From an uncultured Clostridia bacterium (GTDB lineage: Bacteria > Bacillota > Clostridia > TANB77 > CAG-508), in NCBI GenBank assembly GCA_944393305.1, contig CALXZS010000033.1, positions 1 to 10,486 of the forward strand: a stretch of DNA of 10,486 nt. The letters run 5' to 3'. Each line of letters opens with the position of its first letter. Position 1 is the stretch's first letter. The notes beneath the pieces were generated by a model. The model was not told the DNA's origin. It did no database searches and saw only the letters and a program-made list of their open reading frames with translations. Below are positions 1 through 7,327 of this stretch, piece after piece. The position numbers were made by a program, and so were the translations under genes.

Positions 1-75
1 ATAGACAATGCAAAGTACGCAGGTTTTACGCTTGAAGAAGTGATACATCTGGTTAGACAGAGGTATAGCAGATAG
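1..75 (+). CDS. C-terminal end of an unidentified protein (5' end outside window)
   Basis: Frame 1 is open from the first base to a TAG at 73-75 and encodes 24 residues ending in ...EEVIHLVRQRYSR. I do not recognise the family from this short tail. It is a plausible real gene end because a perfect terminator hairpin begins 12 bases after the stop and the next gene converges from the other strand. Its GC content (30 of 75 bases, 40%) is higher than the glycosyltransferase genes beside it, which fits a conserved housekeeping gene bordering a more variable surface locus, but this is only an inference. The tail is probably helical and charged, with no membrane segment. Confidence 0.6.
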   Translation: MDNAKYAGFTLEEVIHLVRQRYSR

Positions 76-86
76 TTCGTTCACAC

Positions 87-130
87 AGAAAAGGATAAAA
101 GAAATCTTTTGCTCTCTTTTATCCTTTTCT
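87..130. terminator. Bidirectional rho-independent terminator between convergent genes
   Basis: The arms 87-102 and 115-130 are perfect reverse complements (16 bp, left arm AGAAAAGGATAAAAGA) around a 12-base loop. The stem is AT-rich with a GG/CC pair in the middle, and T-rich sequence falls in the 3' arm on both strands. It sits 11 bases after the stop of the plus-strand gene and 5 bases beyond the stop of the minus-strand gene, so it can end both transcripts. Confidence 0.85.
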
Positions 131-135
131 ACAAT

Positions 136-1671
136 TTAATAACTTAATTTCACAACAGCTATACCATCAATTACTTTTATACAATTTTCATCAGGGTATA
201 TAGGCATATCTAAAAACTCTTGAGATTGATATAAAAAACTTACATCATCAAAAGTACAAATATTTCTTCCTAAACCTAAATTATCTTGCAAAAATATTTG
301 CCATGTCCACATATTCACATCAGAAACATCAAAATTAGTTAAATTTAAAAGTTCATCATTCTGAATACTAAAGTTAAGTTTGCCTACAATTGCAATAGGA
401 GTATCATCAGTAATTTCATCATTTTCTTGCAACTTTTCAACTATATTATTTCCAACAGAATACATTTGTTTATTATATAAATTAGTAGCTACATATGTTG
501 CATTATTAGATAAAATATATGTCCATAATAAAATTGAACATATTAGAAATGAAAAAATACAAAAAATGTTATTTAGTTTAGTAAATTTTAAAACCTCCAT
601 TTGTTTCAATAAAACAACAATTGGCAAATATAAAGCTGATGCCATAAGTAAATTGATATTTCTAGACTGAGCAATAAGTTCGATTGAACAAGCAAAAATA
701 GGAAAAATCAATATCATTATGCATAATATAATTAATTTACCAATATTTTTATAAATTTTATTCTGAATAATTATAGTAATAAAATTTATAAAAATCATAA
801 CAAATAATACAGAATTTAATATTTGCCTATACCATCCTAAATTATTAAAAATATTGTCAGTAAAATAAAAATTGTAAAAAGTAATATATGTATTTTTTAT
901 TGAAGTAAATATATTTTTAATGGTATCTAATGAAAGAATAGAACTACCATTGCTATAATCTGAAATTGTAAGATTTAGTATAGTAACAATTATATTAAGG
1001 CAAATGTAATATATAATCATGCCTAACAAAATTATTCCTAAATCAATAAAGAAATTTTTAAAAGAAACTTTATGATTTTCTATTATTTTAAATATATAAA
1101 CCATCAAAAATAATACAGTAATAACACAAAGATATGCTTGGTAAAATCCAAGTGTAGCAGTAATACATATTATTGTTAGAAGTATATTTTTAATATTTTT
1201 AGGCTTGCTTAAAAAATATATAGACAATATTGAAAACAATAAAGCCATAGAATAGCCAGTCGCAGTGTAAGGATACATCAAAGTAAGAGATATAGTAGGA
1301 GTTACAACTAATAAAATACTTACCAACACCTTCAAATAACCCTTTTTTATATTTAAAGTTTCATTTAAATAAATTGAAGCAAACGAAATAGCTATTAGAG
1401 AAAGAACAGTAGTCAAAATAGAAACTACAATAGAACCTCTAAATAAATCTGTAAAAGGAATAAGGAACCTTCCAAGAGAAATTTCCCAACCTTTAGCCAA
1501 AAAAGAACCATAATGCCAGTAACCATCATAAGCTAAAAGCTCTTTTGAATAAAGCTCAAAATGAACTAATAAACCTACAATAAAAGTTACAAAAAAAATC
1601 ACTTTTCTATCTTTATTAAACCAAGAAAAAAATCTTTTGCATAAATTATCGATTGTAAAATTCTGTAACAT
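136..1671 (-). CDS. GtrII-like multi-spanning membrane glucosyltransferase (first paralogue)
   Basis: This 511-residue protein has a short cytoplasmic N-terminus, about ten to twelve hydrophobic segments up to about residue 385, and a soluble tail from about 390. It resembles the GtrII-type glucosyltransferase family, which moves glucosyl groups from a polyprenyl-phosphate carrier onto surface polysaccharide outside the membrane. Visible family-like features are an acidic loop after the first membrane segment (YDG, 48-50), a G-R pair at 67-68, a YPYTATGY stretch in a membrane segment (133-140) and FYQAY at 176-180. The protein at 7383-8894 shares the same landmarks in the same order and a similar tail, so the two are divergent paralogues. 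The start is supported by GGAGG at 1679-1683 on the minus strand, 7 bases before the ATG. No GtrA flippase or GtrB carrier synthase is visible nearby. The substrate is unknown. Confidence 0.72.
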   Translation of the reverse strand: MLQNFTIDNLCKRFFSWFNKDRKVIFFVTFIVGLLVHFELYSKELLAYDGYWHYGSFLAKGWEISLGRFLIPFTDLFRGSIVVSILTTVLSLIAISFASIYLNETLNIKKGYLKVLVSILLVVTPTISLTLMYPYTATGYSMALLFSILSIYFLSKPKNIKNILLTIICITATLGFYQAYLCVITVLFLMVYIFKIIENHKVSFKNFFIDLGIILLGMIIYYICLNIIVTILNLTISDYSNGSSILSLDTIKNIFTSIKNTYITFYNFYFTDNIFNNLGWYRQILNSVLFVMIFINFITIIIQNKIYKNIGKLIILCIMILIFPIFACSIELIAQSRNINLLMASALYLPIVVLLKQMEVLKFTKLNNIFCIFSFLICSILLWTYILSNNATYVATNLYNKQMYSVGNNIVEKLQENDEITDDTPIAIVGKLNFSIQNDELLNLTNFDVSDVNMWTWQIFLQDNLGLGRNICTFDDVSFLYQSQEFLDMPIYPDENCIKVIDGIAVVKLSY

Positions 1672-1723
1672 AAAACATCCTCCATACTTTTATTTAAAAA
1701 ATATTTTGTCATATTAGAAGAAA

Positions 1724-2003
1724 TTTGTCAATTGGGAAGGCTCTTTTTTCGAAAAAATATCTATTTTTATGTTACAATTCAGTAATATATTTTAAAACAC
1801 CAATATACATTCTTCCACTTTTTACGGCGCGGGTCGCCTTTGGCTCCAGCTTGCACGTTACACTTCGCTCTTTGAGCTTCGTTCACTGAAATGTTTTAGA
1901 ATGTATATTGGTGTTTTTATAATGAATTAACTGAACTGTAACGTTTTTACAACTTAATATATCAATTACTTTTTTCGAAAAAGGACCGTCCCCAATTGAC
2001 AAA
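1724..2003. repeat. Nested palindromic MITE/REP-like non-coding element
   Basis: Three nested inverted repeats share one axis. The outer pair is 1724-1736 with 1991-2003 (TTTGTCAATTGGG, 13/13). The middle pair is 1771-1783 with 1930-1942 (GTTACAATTCAGT, 12/13). The inner pair is 1794-1813 with 1898-1917 (AAAACACCAATATACATTCT, 20/20). A self-palindromic T-run/TTCGAA/A-run block also lies in each arm (1744-1757, 1970-1982). The centre (1825-1890) is GC-rich, unlike the rest of the window. There is no plausible ORF. The right end recurs at 5431-5450. The element lies between divergent genes, where no terminator is needed, so a mobile palindromic repeat is the better reading. The mobilising enzyme is not in the window. 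A structured RNA gene is an alternative. Confidence 0.75.
1794..1917. repeat. Perfect 20-bp inverted repeat forming the inner hairpin
   Basis: The arms 1794-1813 and 1898-1917 are exact reverse complements around an 84-base loop that holds the GC-rich core. The right arm ends in a T-run, so if transcribed on the plus strand it could look like a terminator. The large loop and the wider nested symmetry argue for a cruciform-type repeat instead. Confidence 0.85.
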
Positions 2004-2024
2004 AAAGTTTATTATGTTTTAAAA
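1996..2024 (+). promoter_or_regulatory. Weak promoter candidate for the GT39-like gene, with its -35 in the repeat end
   Basis: A perfect TTGACA (1996-2001) lies in the right terminal repeat of the palindromic element. Only weak -10 matches follow, such as TTAAAA at 2019-2024 with a 17-base spacer. The GT39-like gene begins 34 bases further on. The -35 match is exact but the -10 is poor, so this is tentative. Confidence 0.3.
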
Positions 2025-2058
2025 TTGAAAAAAGCAAAAGAATAAAAAGAGGTAAGAT

Positions 2059-3408
2059 ATGAAAAAAACGAAAATACTAAATTATGGAATAATAATATTT
2101 TCTTTACTTCTATATATTTCACTTATATTTACAGATTCAATCTGGTCAGATGAAGCGTTTACAATGACTGCTATTAGACATGATTTTATAGGAATTACAA
2201 AAACAACGGCAATTGATGTTCATCCACCATTATATTATTATATAGTAAAAATATTTACTCTTCTTTTTGGATATTCAGTTCCAATTGCTAAATTTGCTTC
2301 AATTGTTCCATGCATTTTAATAATGTGCATAGTTACTAAAAAATCTGAAGAAATATTTAAAGAAAAAGCTGGTCAAATAGCATTAATATTTAATTTACTA
2401 ATTTCATTTATGCCAATTGCTTTTATTATGAATATTGAAATAAGAATGTACACGTGGAGTATGTTTTTTGTGACTTGTAGTGGAATATATGCTTATGAAG
2501 TTTATAGGAAGAAAAATAAAAGAAATATAGCTATATTTCTAATTTCAAGTTTATGTGGTGCATATACCCATTATTTTGCAATAGTATCAATAGCATTAAT
2601 TTATTTAACTTTATTTATATTATTGATAAAGAAAGATAAAAGTAATTGGAAGTTATGTATATTTTTAGCAATAATTACAATAATAGGCTACTTACCTTGG
2701 CTACCTACTTTTTTAAAACAATTCAAAAATGTTAGAACAGATTACTGGATACAGGATATCAATGTATTAGCAGATATTAAATATTTGTATCAAGGTAAAT
2801 TTACATATGCATTTTTAATAGTATTTGTATGTATTATTATTGGATTTATAAGGTATTTAATAAAAAATAAGAAAGATAAAGAAGCAATATTGGCAGTTTT
2901 GGCGATAATAAATATATTTGGAACAGTTCTTATTGGATATATATTGTCAATGCTAATAAGACCAGTATTTACAAGTAGATATATGTATGTAGCTGTTGGA
3001 TTGTTTTTCTTAGGAGTTAGTATGGCAATATCTAAAATAGATTATAAAAATATTCTAAAAATAGTTTTAATAACTTTGCTAATTATTAATTTACCTTTTT
3101 CATATATTGCTGAGTTTAATAAAGCGTATAATAATGGTACAGAAGAATTTAAAAGTTTTATTTATGAAAATATAAAAGAAAGTGACAAAGTTTCTAGTGA
3201 TATAATAGAACTATCTTGGGAAGAATTAGAATATTATATGCCATATAAAAAGGTGAGATATAAAATTGATGAAAGTACAAGAGGATATGTAATTACAAAG
3301 AAAAGTTTAGAAAAACTTCAGGAAATAATACCAAATACAAATATTGAGCAGGTATTTGAGGGAGATATAGATAATACTTATAAGTTTGTGATTTATTATG
3401 TTGAATAG
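2059..3408 (+). CDS. GT39-like (ArnT/PMT-related) membrane glycosyltransferase
   Basis: This 449-residue integral membrane protein has about ten to eleven hydrophobic segments to about residue 350 and a roughly 95-residue soluble tail. Features of the ArnT/PMT-like clan are visible: WSDEAF at 29-34, whose D-E pair follows the first membrane segment and is the usual catalytic acidic site; the HPPLYYY stretch at 55-61; THYFA at 170-174; and SRYMY at 306-310, which matches the family's late R-Y motif. Enzymes of this clan take sugars from polyprenyl-phosphate donors at the outer face of the membrane and add them to lipids, proteins or wall polymers. The acceptor cannot be told here. The start is supported by AGAGG at 2048-2052, 6 bases before the ATG. 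It is transcribed divergently from the minus-strand glucosyltransferase, with the palindromic element between them. Confidence 0.8.
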   Translation: MKKTKILNYGIIIFSLLLYISLIFTDSIWSDEAFTMTAIRHDFIGITKTTAIDVHPPLYYYIVKIFTLLFGYSVPIAKFASIVPCILIMCIVTKKSEEIFKEKAGQIALIFNLLISFMPIAFIMNIEIRMYTWSMFFVTCSGIYAYEVYRKKNKRNIAIFLISSLCGAYTHYFAIVSIALIYLTLFILLIKKDKSNWKLCIFLAIITIIGYLPWLPTFLKQFKNVRTDYWIQDINVLADIKYLYQGKFTYAFLIVFVCIIIGFIRYLIKNKKDKEAILAVLAIINIFGTVLIGYILSMLIRPVFTSRYMYVAVGLFFLGVSMAISKIDYKNILKIVLITLLIINLPFSYIAEFNKAYNNGTEEFKSFIYENIKESDKVSSDIIELSWEELEYYMPYKKVRYKIDESTRGYVITKKSLEKLQEIIPNTNIEQVFEGDIDNTYKFVIYYVE

Positions 3409-3451
3409 AGGGAGGTAATTCCTAAACAGTAAGTCAACAATTTTAAACTTT

Positions 3452-3472
3452 CCTAATATCATATATATTAGG
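3452..3472 (+). promoter_or_regulatory. Small hairpin abutting the ribosome binding site of the LysM gene
   Basis: CCTAATAT (3452-3459) pairs perfectly with ATATTAGG (3465-3472) around a 5-base loop. The last two G residues of the stem are the first two of the GGAGGAG Shine-Dalgarno at 3471-3477, which precedes the ATG at 3484 by 6 bases. Folding would partly hide the binding site, so it could tune translation. The stem is short and AU-rich. Confidence 0.4.
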
Positions 3473-3483
3473 AGGAGAAAAAA

Positions 3484-4209
3484 ATGAATAATATGAATCC
3501 AATTTTACACACGATTAGACCAGGAGACACTTTATACAATTTAGCAAATAAATACTGTACAACAGTTCAAAATATAATTGATACAAACATAGCACTAAAT
3601 CCATATGATTTAAGAGTAGGTCAACAAATATATATTTATCCAAATTGCAATCCAAATAATAATTATTGGATTAGTAGAAATGAAGTTGAATTATTAAAAC
3701 AAATGAACTTGGTATGGGAGCAATATATAATGTGGACACGAATGCTTTTAATTAGTATTGCGGAAAATTTAAAAGATTTGAGTGCCACACAAACACGATT
3801 ATTAAGAAATCCTAAAGATATAGCGGATGTATTCAGACCTTATTATGGAAACAACATAGCAAATGAAATTCAGAGATTATTGACAGAACATTTAACTATT
3901 GGAAAAGAATTAATTGTAGCATTAAAAAATCAAAATCAAGAACAGGCAAATTTATTAAACAAAAAATGGTATCAAAATGCTGATGAGATGGCAGAAGCAT
4001 TCAGTAATATAAATCCATTTTACCCTAGAGAGGAAATTCACAGAATGTTATATGAACATTTAAGACTTACAACAGAAGAAGTCAATGCTAGATTAAGAGG
4101 AGACTATACAGCAGATATAAATGCGTATGATATGGTTCAAAAAGAAATTTTAAAAATGTCTCAATTTTTCGTAAATGGAATTGTAATGGATCAACCAACA
4201 AAATTTTAA
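3484..4209 (+). CDS. LysM-domain protein with a duplicated helical C-terminal module
   Basis: Residues 8-52 of this 241-residue protein form one LysM domain (HTIRPGDTLYNLANKYCTTV..., ending GQQIYIYP), the fold that binds N-acetylglucosamine-containing glycans such as peptidoglycan. An Asn-rich linker (54-61) leads to an all-helical region. Two similar segments are visible there: about 108-147 (RNPKDIADVF...LLTEHLTIGKEL) and about 163-204 (YQNADEMAEAF...LYEHLRLTTEEV). Each has the pattern D-[IE]-A-[DE], an acidic/amide turn, then [LY]-x-E-H-L, which looks like an internal duplication. Similar LysM proteins occur in spore-forming Firmicutes and are usually uncharacterised. There is no signal peptide or membrane segment, so it is either cytoplasmic or assembled on the spore surface from the mother cell; that role is inference. 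An excellent GGAGGAG lies upstream of the ATG; Met4 is a less likely alternative start. Confidence 0.8.
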   Translation: MNNMNPILHTIRPGDTLYNLANKYCTTVQNIIDTNIALNPYDLRVGQQIYIYPNCNPNNNYWISRNEVELLKQMNLVWEQYIMWTRMLLISIAENLKDLSATQTRLLRNPKDIADVFRPYYGNNIANEIQRLLTEHLTIGKELIVALKNQNQEQANLLNKKWYQNADEMAEAFSNINPFYPREEIHRMLYEHLRLTTEEVNARLRGDYTADINAYDMVQKEILKMSQFFVNGIVMDQPTKF

Positions 4210-4219
4210 TGTTAGAGTA

Positions 4220-4248
4220 TTGAAAAAATAAATCTGTTATGATATAAC
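4220..4248 (+). promoter_or_regulatory. Predicted sigma-A-type promoter for the prepilin/FGE gene
   Basis: TTGAAA (4220-4225) and TATAAC (4243-4248) are separated by an ideal 17-base spacer. They lie just after the LysM stop codon and 40 bases before the next start. The -10 sits inside a small TGTTAT/ATAACA inverted repeat (4235-4249). Confidence 0.55.
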
Positions 4249-4287
4249 ATAAATACTAGCAAAAGAAAAAAATAGGGGAAAAAATTT

Positions 4288-5428
4288 ATGAGAAAAAAAG
4301 TAGAACGGTATATCTTTAGTAGCATTAGTTATAACAATAATAGTTTTATTAATTCTAGCAGGAGTTACAATAAACTTAACCATAGGGCAAAATGGAATAT
4401 TTATAAAAGCACAGCATGCAACAAACGAATATGAACAATCCACTGTCAATGAACGTCATGAGATGAATGAAGCGGTTAATATAACAGATAAATTTGCAAA
4501 TAATAAAGAAACAGCAGACATAGTAAAAGTTGAAGGAGTAACTATTCCTAAGAACTTTTATTATGTTGGAGGAACAAAAGCTGATGGAATAGTAATATCT
4601 GACGCAAAAGAAGATAAAAATAAATATAAAGCAGAAACGGAAGCAGGAAACTCACAAATTCCAGGAGATGACTTGGTTGGAAATCAATTTGTTTGGGTAC
4701 CAGTTAAAAATATAGAAAGTTTTAAAACTTATGAAGGATATTTCTGGGGAGAAAAAGATACATTACTTTCAGAATGTAAAGAACCATCGCCAAGTGGATA
4801 TGATAAAGAGAGTGAAGAATATAATTTGATGAAAGAAAGTGTAGAAAAAAATCAAGGATTTTACGTAGCAAGATATGAGGCAGGAAAAGAAAAAGTAGGA
4901 GGAGTAGATACAGTAGTAAGTAAAAAAGGTGCAGAGGTGTGGAACTTTATTAAATGGGGAGATAGCATGACATCTATTGGTACAGAAGGCGCAGTAGCTA
5001 AATCAAAAGGAATGTATACAGGAAAAAATGGATATGATGTGACTAGCACATTAATATATGGAACTCAATGGGATGCAATAATGGCATGGATAGACCCAAA
5101 TTATAAAACAGTAAGTTGTAGTGATGATTCATTTGTAAAAAATTCAGAAGGTAAAGGAAATTTTGACGAAGAAAAGAATACTAATAAATGGAAAGGCACA
5201 ATAGCTAGTACAGGTGCTAGTGATGAATATAGAGTAAATAATATTTATGATTTAGCAGGAAATGTACAAGAATGGACTATGGAAGAATATCAAACAACTA
5301 ATAGAGTGTTCAGAGGTGCAGATTATACATGTGAAGGAGCAAATACTCCAGCTTCTATTAGAAATTTTTATGCACCTGGAGAAAATCCAATGATGTATAT
5401 AGGTTTCCGTGTTGCAATATATATTTAA
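4288..5428 (+). pseudogene. Frameshifted prepilin-leader / FGE-fold (SUMF1-like) surface protein
   Basis: The ATG at 4288, preceded by AGGGGA (4273-4278), starts in a different frame from the rest. From 4304 the second frame reads NGISLVALVITIIVLLILAG, a type IV prepilin-like leader with Gly before the cleavage point, one hydrophobic helix, and Ala instead of the usual Glu5. A TAG (4301-4303) closes that frame upstream. Dropping T4301 gives MRKKENGISLV and an intact protein of 379 residues. Counting from the Met at 4463, an FGE-sulfatase fold is visible: QFVWVPV (75-81), GFYVARYEAG (132-141), TQWDAIMAWI (201-210), NIYDLAGNVQEWT (260-272), RGADY (284-288) and IGFRVA (313-318). I see no catalytic Cys pair of true FGE, so a binding or structural role is more likely than formylglycine formation. 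It may be a real mutation or a sequence error; the downstream frame is clean. Translation from 4463 alone would lack export. Confidence 0.7.
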
Positions 5429-5430
5429 AA

Positions 5431-5450
5431 TTTTCGAGAAAGGACCGTCC
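5431..5450. repeat. Solo copy of one end of the palindromic element
   Basis: This 20-base block, TTTTCGAGAAAGGACCGTCC, matches 1972-1991 in the right arm of the large element with a single A-to-G difference. It starts 2 bases after the FGE gene stop. The adjoining CCCAATTGACA of the full element is replaced by AAAATCAAAA, so only the inner part of the end is kept. It is either a remnant or a minimal related unit. Confidence 0.7.
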
Positions 5451-5506
5451 AAAATCAAAAATCTTCGAACAGTAGGTCAGAATATAAAACAATATATATA
5501 AAATGT

Positions 5507-5518
5507 GATAATATTATC
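5507..5518. promoter_or_regulatory. Perfect 12-bp palindrome upstream of the acyl-CoA synthetase gene
   Basis: GATAATATTATC is an exact palindrome in the AT-rich leader, 93 bases before the acyl-CoA synthetase start. Its left half overlaps TGTGATAAT, which resembles an extended -10 (5504-5512), although no good -35 precedes it. It could be an operator over a promoter. Short AT palindromes arise easily by chance in DNA this AT-rich. Confidence 0.3.
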
Positions 5519-5611
5519 TCGTTATTATTTATAAATTATATTTATATAAAATAAATATATATTGATATAAATTAATAATACTAATTTATAAGTTATAAGG
5601 AGATAATTTGT

Positions 5612-7327
5612 ATGAAAAAAGAAAAATTTAGAGAAGCCACAAGGTTTGAGAATATAAAAGAGATAATATACAACTCTGTAAAATTATATCCAAACCATGT
5701 GGCTTTTGTTACGAAAATTATTAAAGATAAAGGAGTAGAATATAAGAATACTACATACAAGAGATTGTTAGATGAAATTAATTCTTTAGGTACTGCTTTA
5801 TATAATCTAAAGCTAAAAGGCAAAAGAATAGCTGTATGTGGTAGAAATAGATATGAATGGGCTTTATCTCATTTATCATGTCTTCTAGGTGGAATGGTTT
5901 CTGTTCCATTAGATAAAGAACTTCAAGTAGATGAACTAGAAGATTCTCTTGTAAGAAGTGAGGCAGAGGCTATAATTTTTGATGAAAAATACGAAGATAA
6001 AATTAAAAAAATAATAGAGAATGGAAAAACAAAAATTAAAGAATTCATTTGTATGAGTAAATTAAATGGATTTAAAAATTTATTAGACTTATTAGAAGAA
6101 GGAAAGAAAATTATTAAAGGTGGAAATAGAGATTATCTAGATTATGAAGTTGATTCTAAAGGAATGAGTATACTATTATTTACATCAGGAACTACATCAA
6201 AGTCTAAAGCAGTAATGCTTTCACAATATGGAATTGCAACAAATATTTATGATATGCAATTAGTTGAAAATATAACAGATAAAGATGTAAATATAGCATT
6301 TTTACCCTATCACCATATATTTGGTTCAACTGCAATGCTAGTAATGCTTGCATGCGGAGTTAAAACTGTATTTACAGATGGATTAAGATATATACAAAAG
6401 AATTTGAAAGAATACAAAGTTACTTTATTTGTTGGTGTACCGCTTCTTGTAGATAAAATGTATGAAAATATTGAAAAAGAAATAGAAAAGCAAAAGAAAA
6501 CTAAACTAATTAAAGTTGCAAAAGTTATAAGTAATGGACTACTTAAATTACATATTGATATAAGAAGAAAAATATTTAAACAAGTAATAGATGGCTTAGG
6601 TGGAGAAATGAGGTTTGTAATATCTGGTGGAGCACCACTAGATAAGAGAACTGCGAAAGGATTTAATGAACTAGGAATATGTATGGTACAAGGTTATGGA
6701 CTTACAGAAACATCACCAGTAATTGCTGCTGAAAATGAGCATAAAATGAAATATGGTTCAGTAGGAGTACCGCTTCATAATGTTGAGTTAGAAATTGTAG
6801 ACAAAGATGAAAATGGAATTGGAGAAATTAGAGTAAAAGGTCCAAATGTAATGCTAGGATATTACGAAAATGAAGAAGCAACAAATGCAGTTTTACAAGA
6901 TGGATGGTTTTATACAGGAGATTTAGGATATATAGATAAAGATGGATTTTTATTTATTACTGGTAGAAGAAAAGATATGATAGTTTTAAAAAATGGTAAG
7001 AAAGTATTTCCAGAAGAAGTAGAAACTTTAGTAAACAGAATACCAGAAGTTGAAGAATGTTTTGTATTTGGCATGCCAGAAGAAGATGATAAATCTAAAA
7101 TAAAAATAGCTGTTAAGGTTGTATATAACAAAGAATATGTAAAAGAAAAATATGGCGAAATAAAAGAAGACGAACTTCATGATATTATATGGAACAAAAT
7201 AAAAGAAGTGAATAAAACATTTCCGCCATATAAATATATAAAACATATGATATTAACAGATGAACCATTAATAAAAACTACAACTCAAAAAATAAAAAGA
7301 AATGAAGAATTAAAAAGATGTATTTAA
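5612..7327 (+). CDS. AMP-binding long-chain acyl-CoA synthetase-like enzyme
   Basis: At 571 residues this is a full-length member of the ANL adenylating superfamily, closest in layout to long-chain fatty acid:CoA ligases, which make acyl-AMP and then acyl-CoA in the cytoplasm or at the membrane. Motifs run in order: P-loop LLFTSGTTSKSK (188-199), with S-K-S in place of the commoner G-x-P; LPYHHIFG (231-238); SGGAPLD (338-344); GYGLTETSP (361-369), which contacts the adenylate; GWFYTGDLGY (431-440), with the ribose-binding Asp437; GRRKD (451-455), at the hinge; and TTTQKIKR (556-563), where Lys560 is the expected catalytic lysine. All key residues are present, so it should be active. The fatty substrate is not predictable. 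AAGGAG (5597-5602) lies 9 bases before the ATG. No other fatty-acid gene flanks it; it may feed membrane lipid or lipoprotein acylation, or recycle fatty acids. Confidence 0.88.
   Translation: MKKEKFREATRFENIKEIIYNSVKLYPNHVAFVTKIIKDKGVEYKNTTYKRLLDEINSLGTALYNLKLKGKRIAVCGRNRYEWALSHLSCLLGGMVSVPLDKELQVDELEDSLVRSEAEAIIFDEKYEDKIKKIIENGKTKIKEFICMSKLNGFKNLLDLLEEGKKIIKGGNRDYLDYEVDSKGMSILLFTSGTTSKSKAVMLSQYGIATNIYDMQLVENITDKDVNIAFLPYHHIFGSTAMLVMLACGVKTVFTDGLRYIQKNLKEYKVTLFVGVPLLVDKMYENIEKEIEKQKKTKLIKVAKVISNGLLKLHIDIRRKIFKQVIDGLGGEMRFVISGGAPLDKRTAKGFNELGICMVQGYGLTETSPVIAAENEHKMKYGSVGVPLHNVELEIVDKDENGIGEIRVKGPNVMLGYYENEEATNAVLQDGWFYTGDLGYIDKDGFLFITGRRKDMIVLKNGKKVFPEEVETLVNRIPEVEECFVFGMPEEDDKSKIKIAVKVVYNKEYVKEKYGEIKEDELHDIIWNKIKEVNKTFPPYKYIKHMILTDEPLIKTTTQKIKRNEELKRCI

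Noticed and set aside
380..670. Plus-strand 96-residue ORF inside the minus-strand glucosyltransferase
   Set aside because: It is wholly antisense to a well-supported membrane protein gene and shows no recognisable domain or start signal.
1724..2003. CRISPR array or tRNA in the structured intergenic region
   Set aside because: There are no regularly spaced direct repeats and no cloverleaf. The symmetry is purely inverted and nested.
3425..3436. AACAGTAAGTCA shared with 5468-5479 (AACAGTAGGTCA)
   Set aside because: An 11/12 match at two intergenic sites is suggestive, but it is too short and has no palindrome or fixed position that would justify a site call.
4237..4449. Minus-strand 70-residue ORF over the prepilin leader
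   Set aside because: It is antisense to the leader sequence; its hydrophobic stretch mirrors the AT-rich leader codons. No ribosome binding site supports it.
7028..7246. Minus-strand ORF very rich in Phe and Tyr
   Set aside because: It is the antisense shadow of Lys/Glu-rich codons (AAA, GAA) in the acyl-CoA synthetase gene, not a membrane protein.
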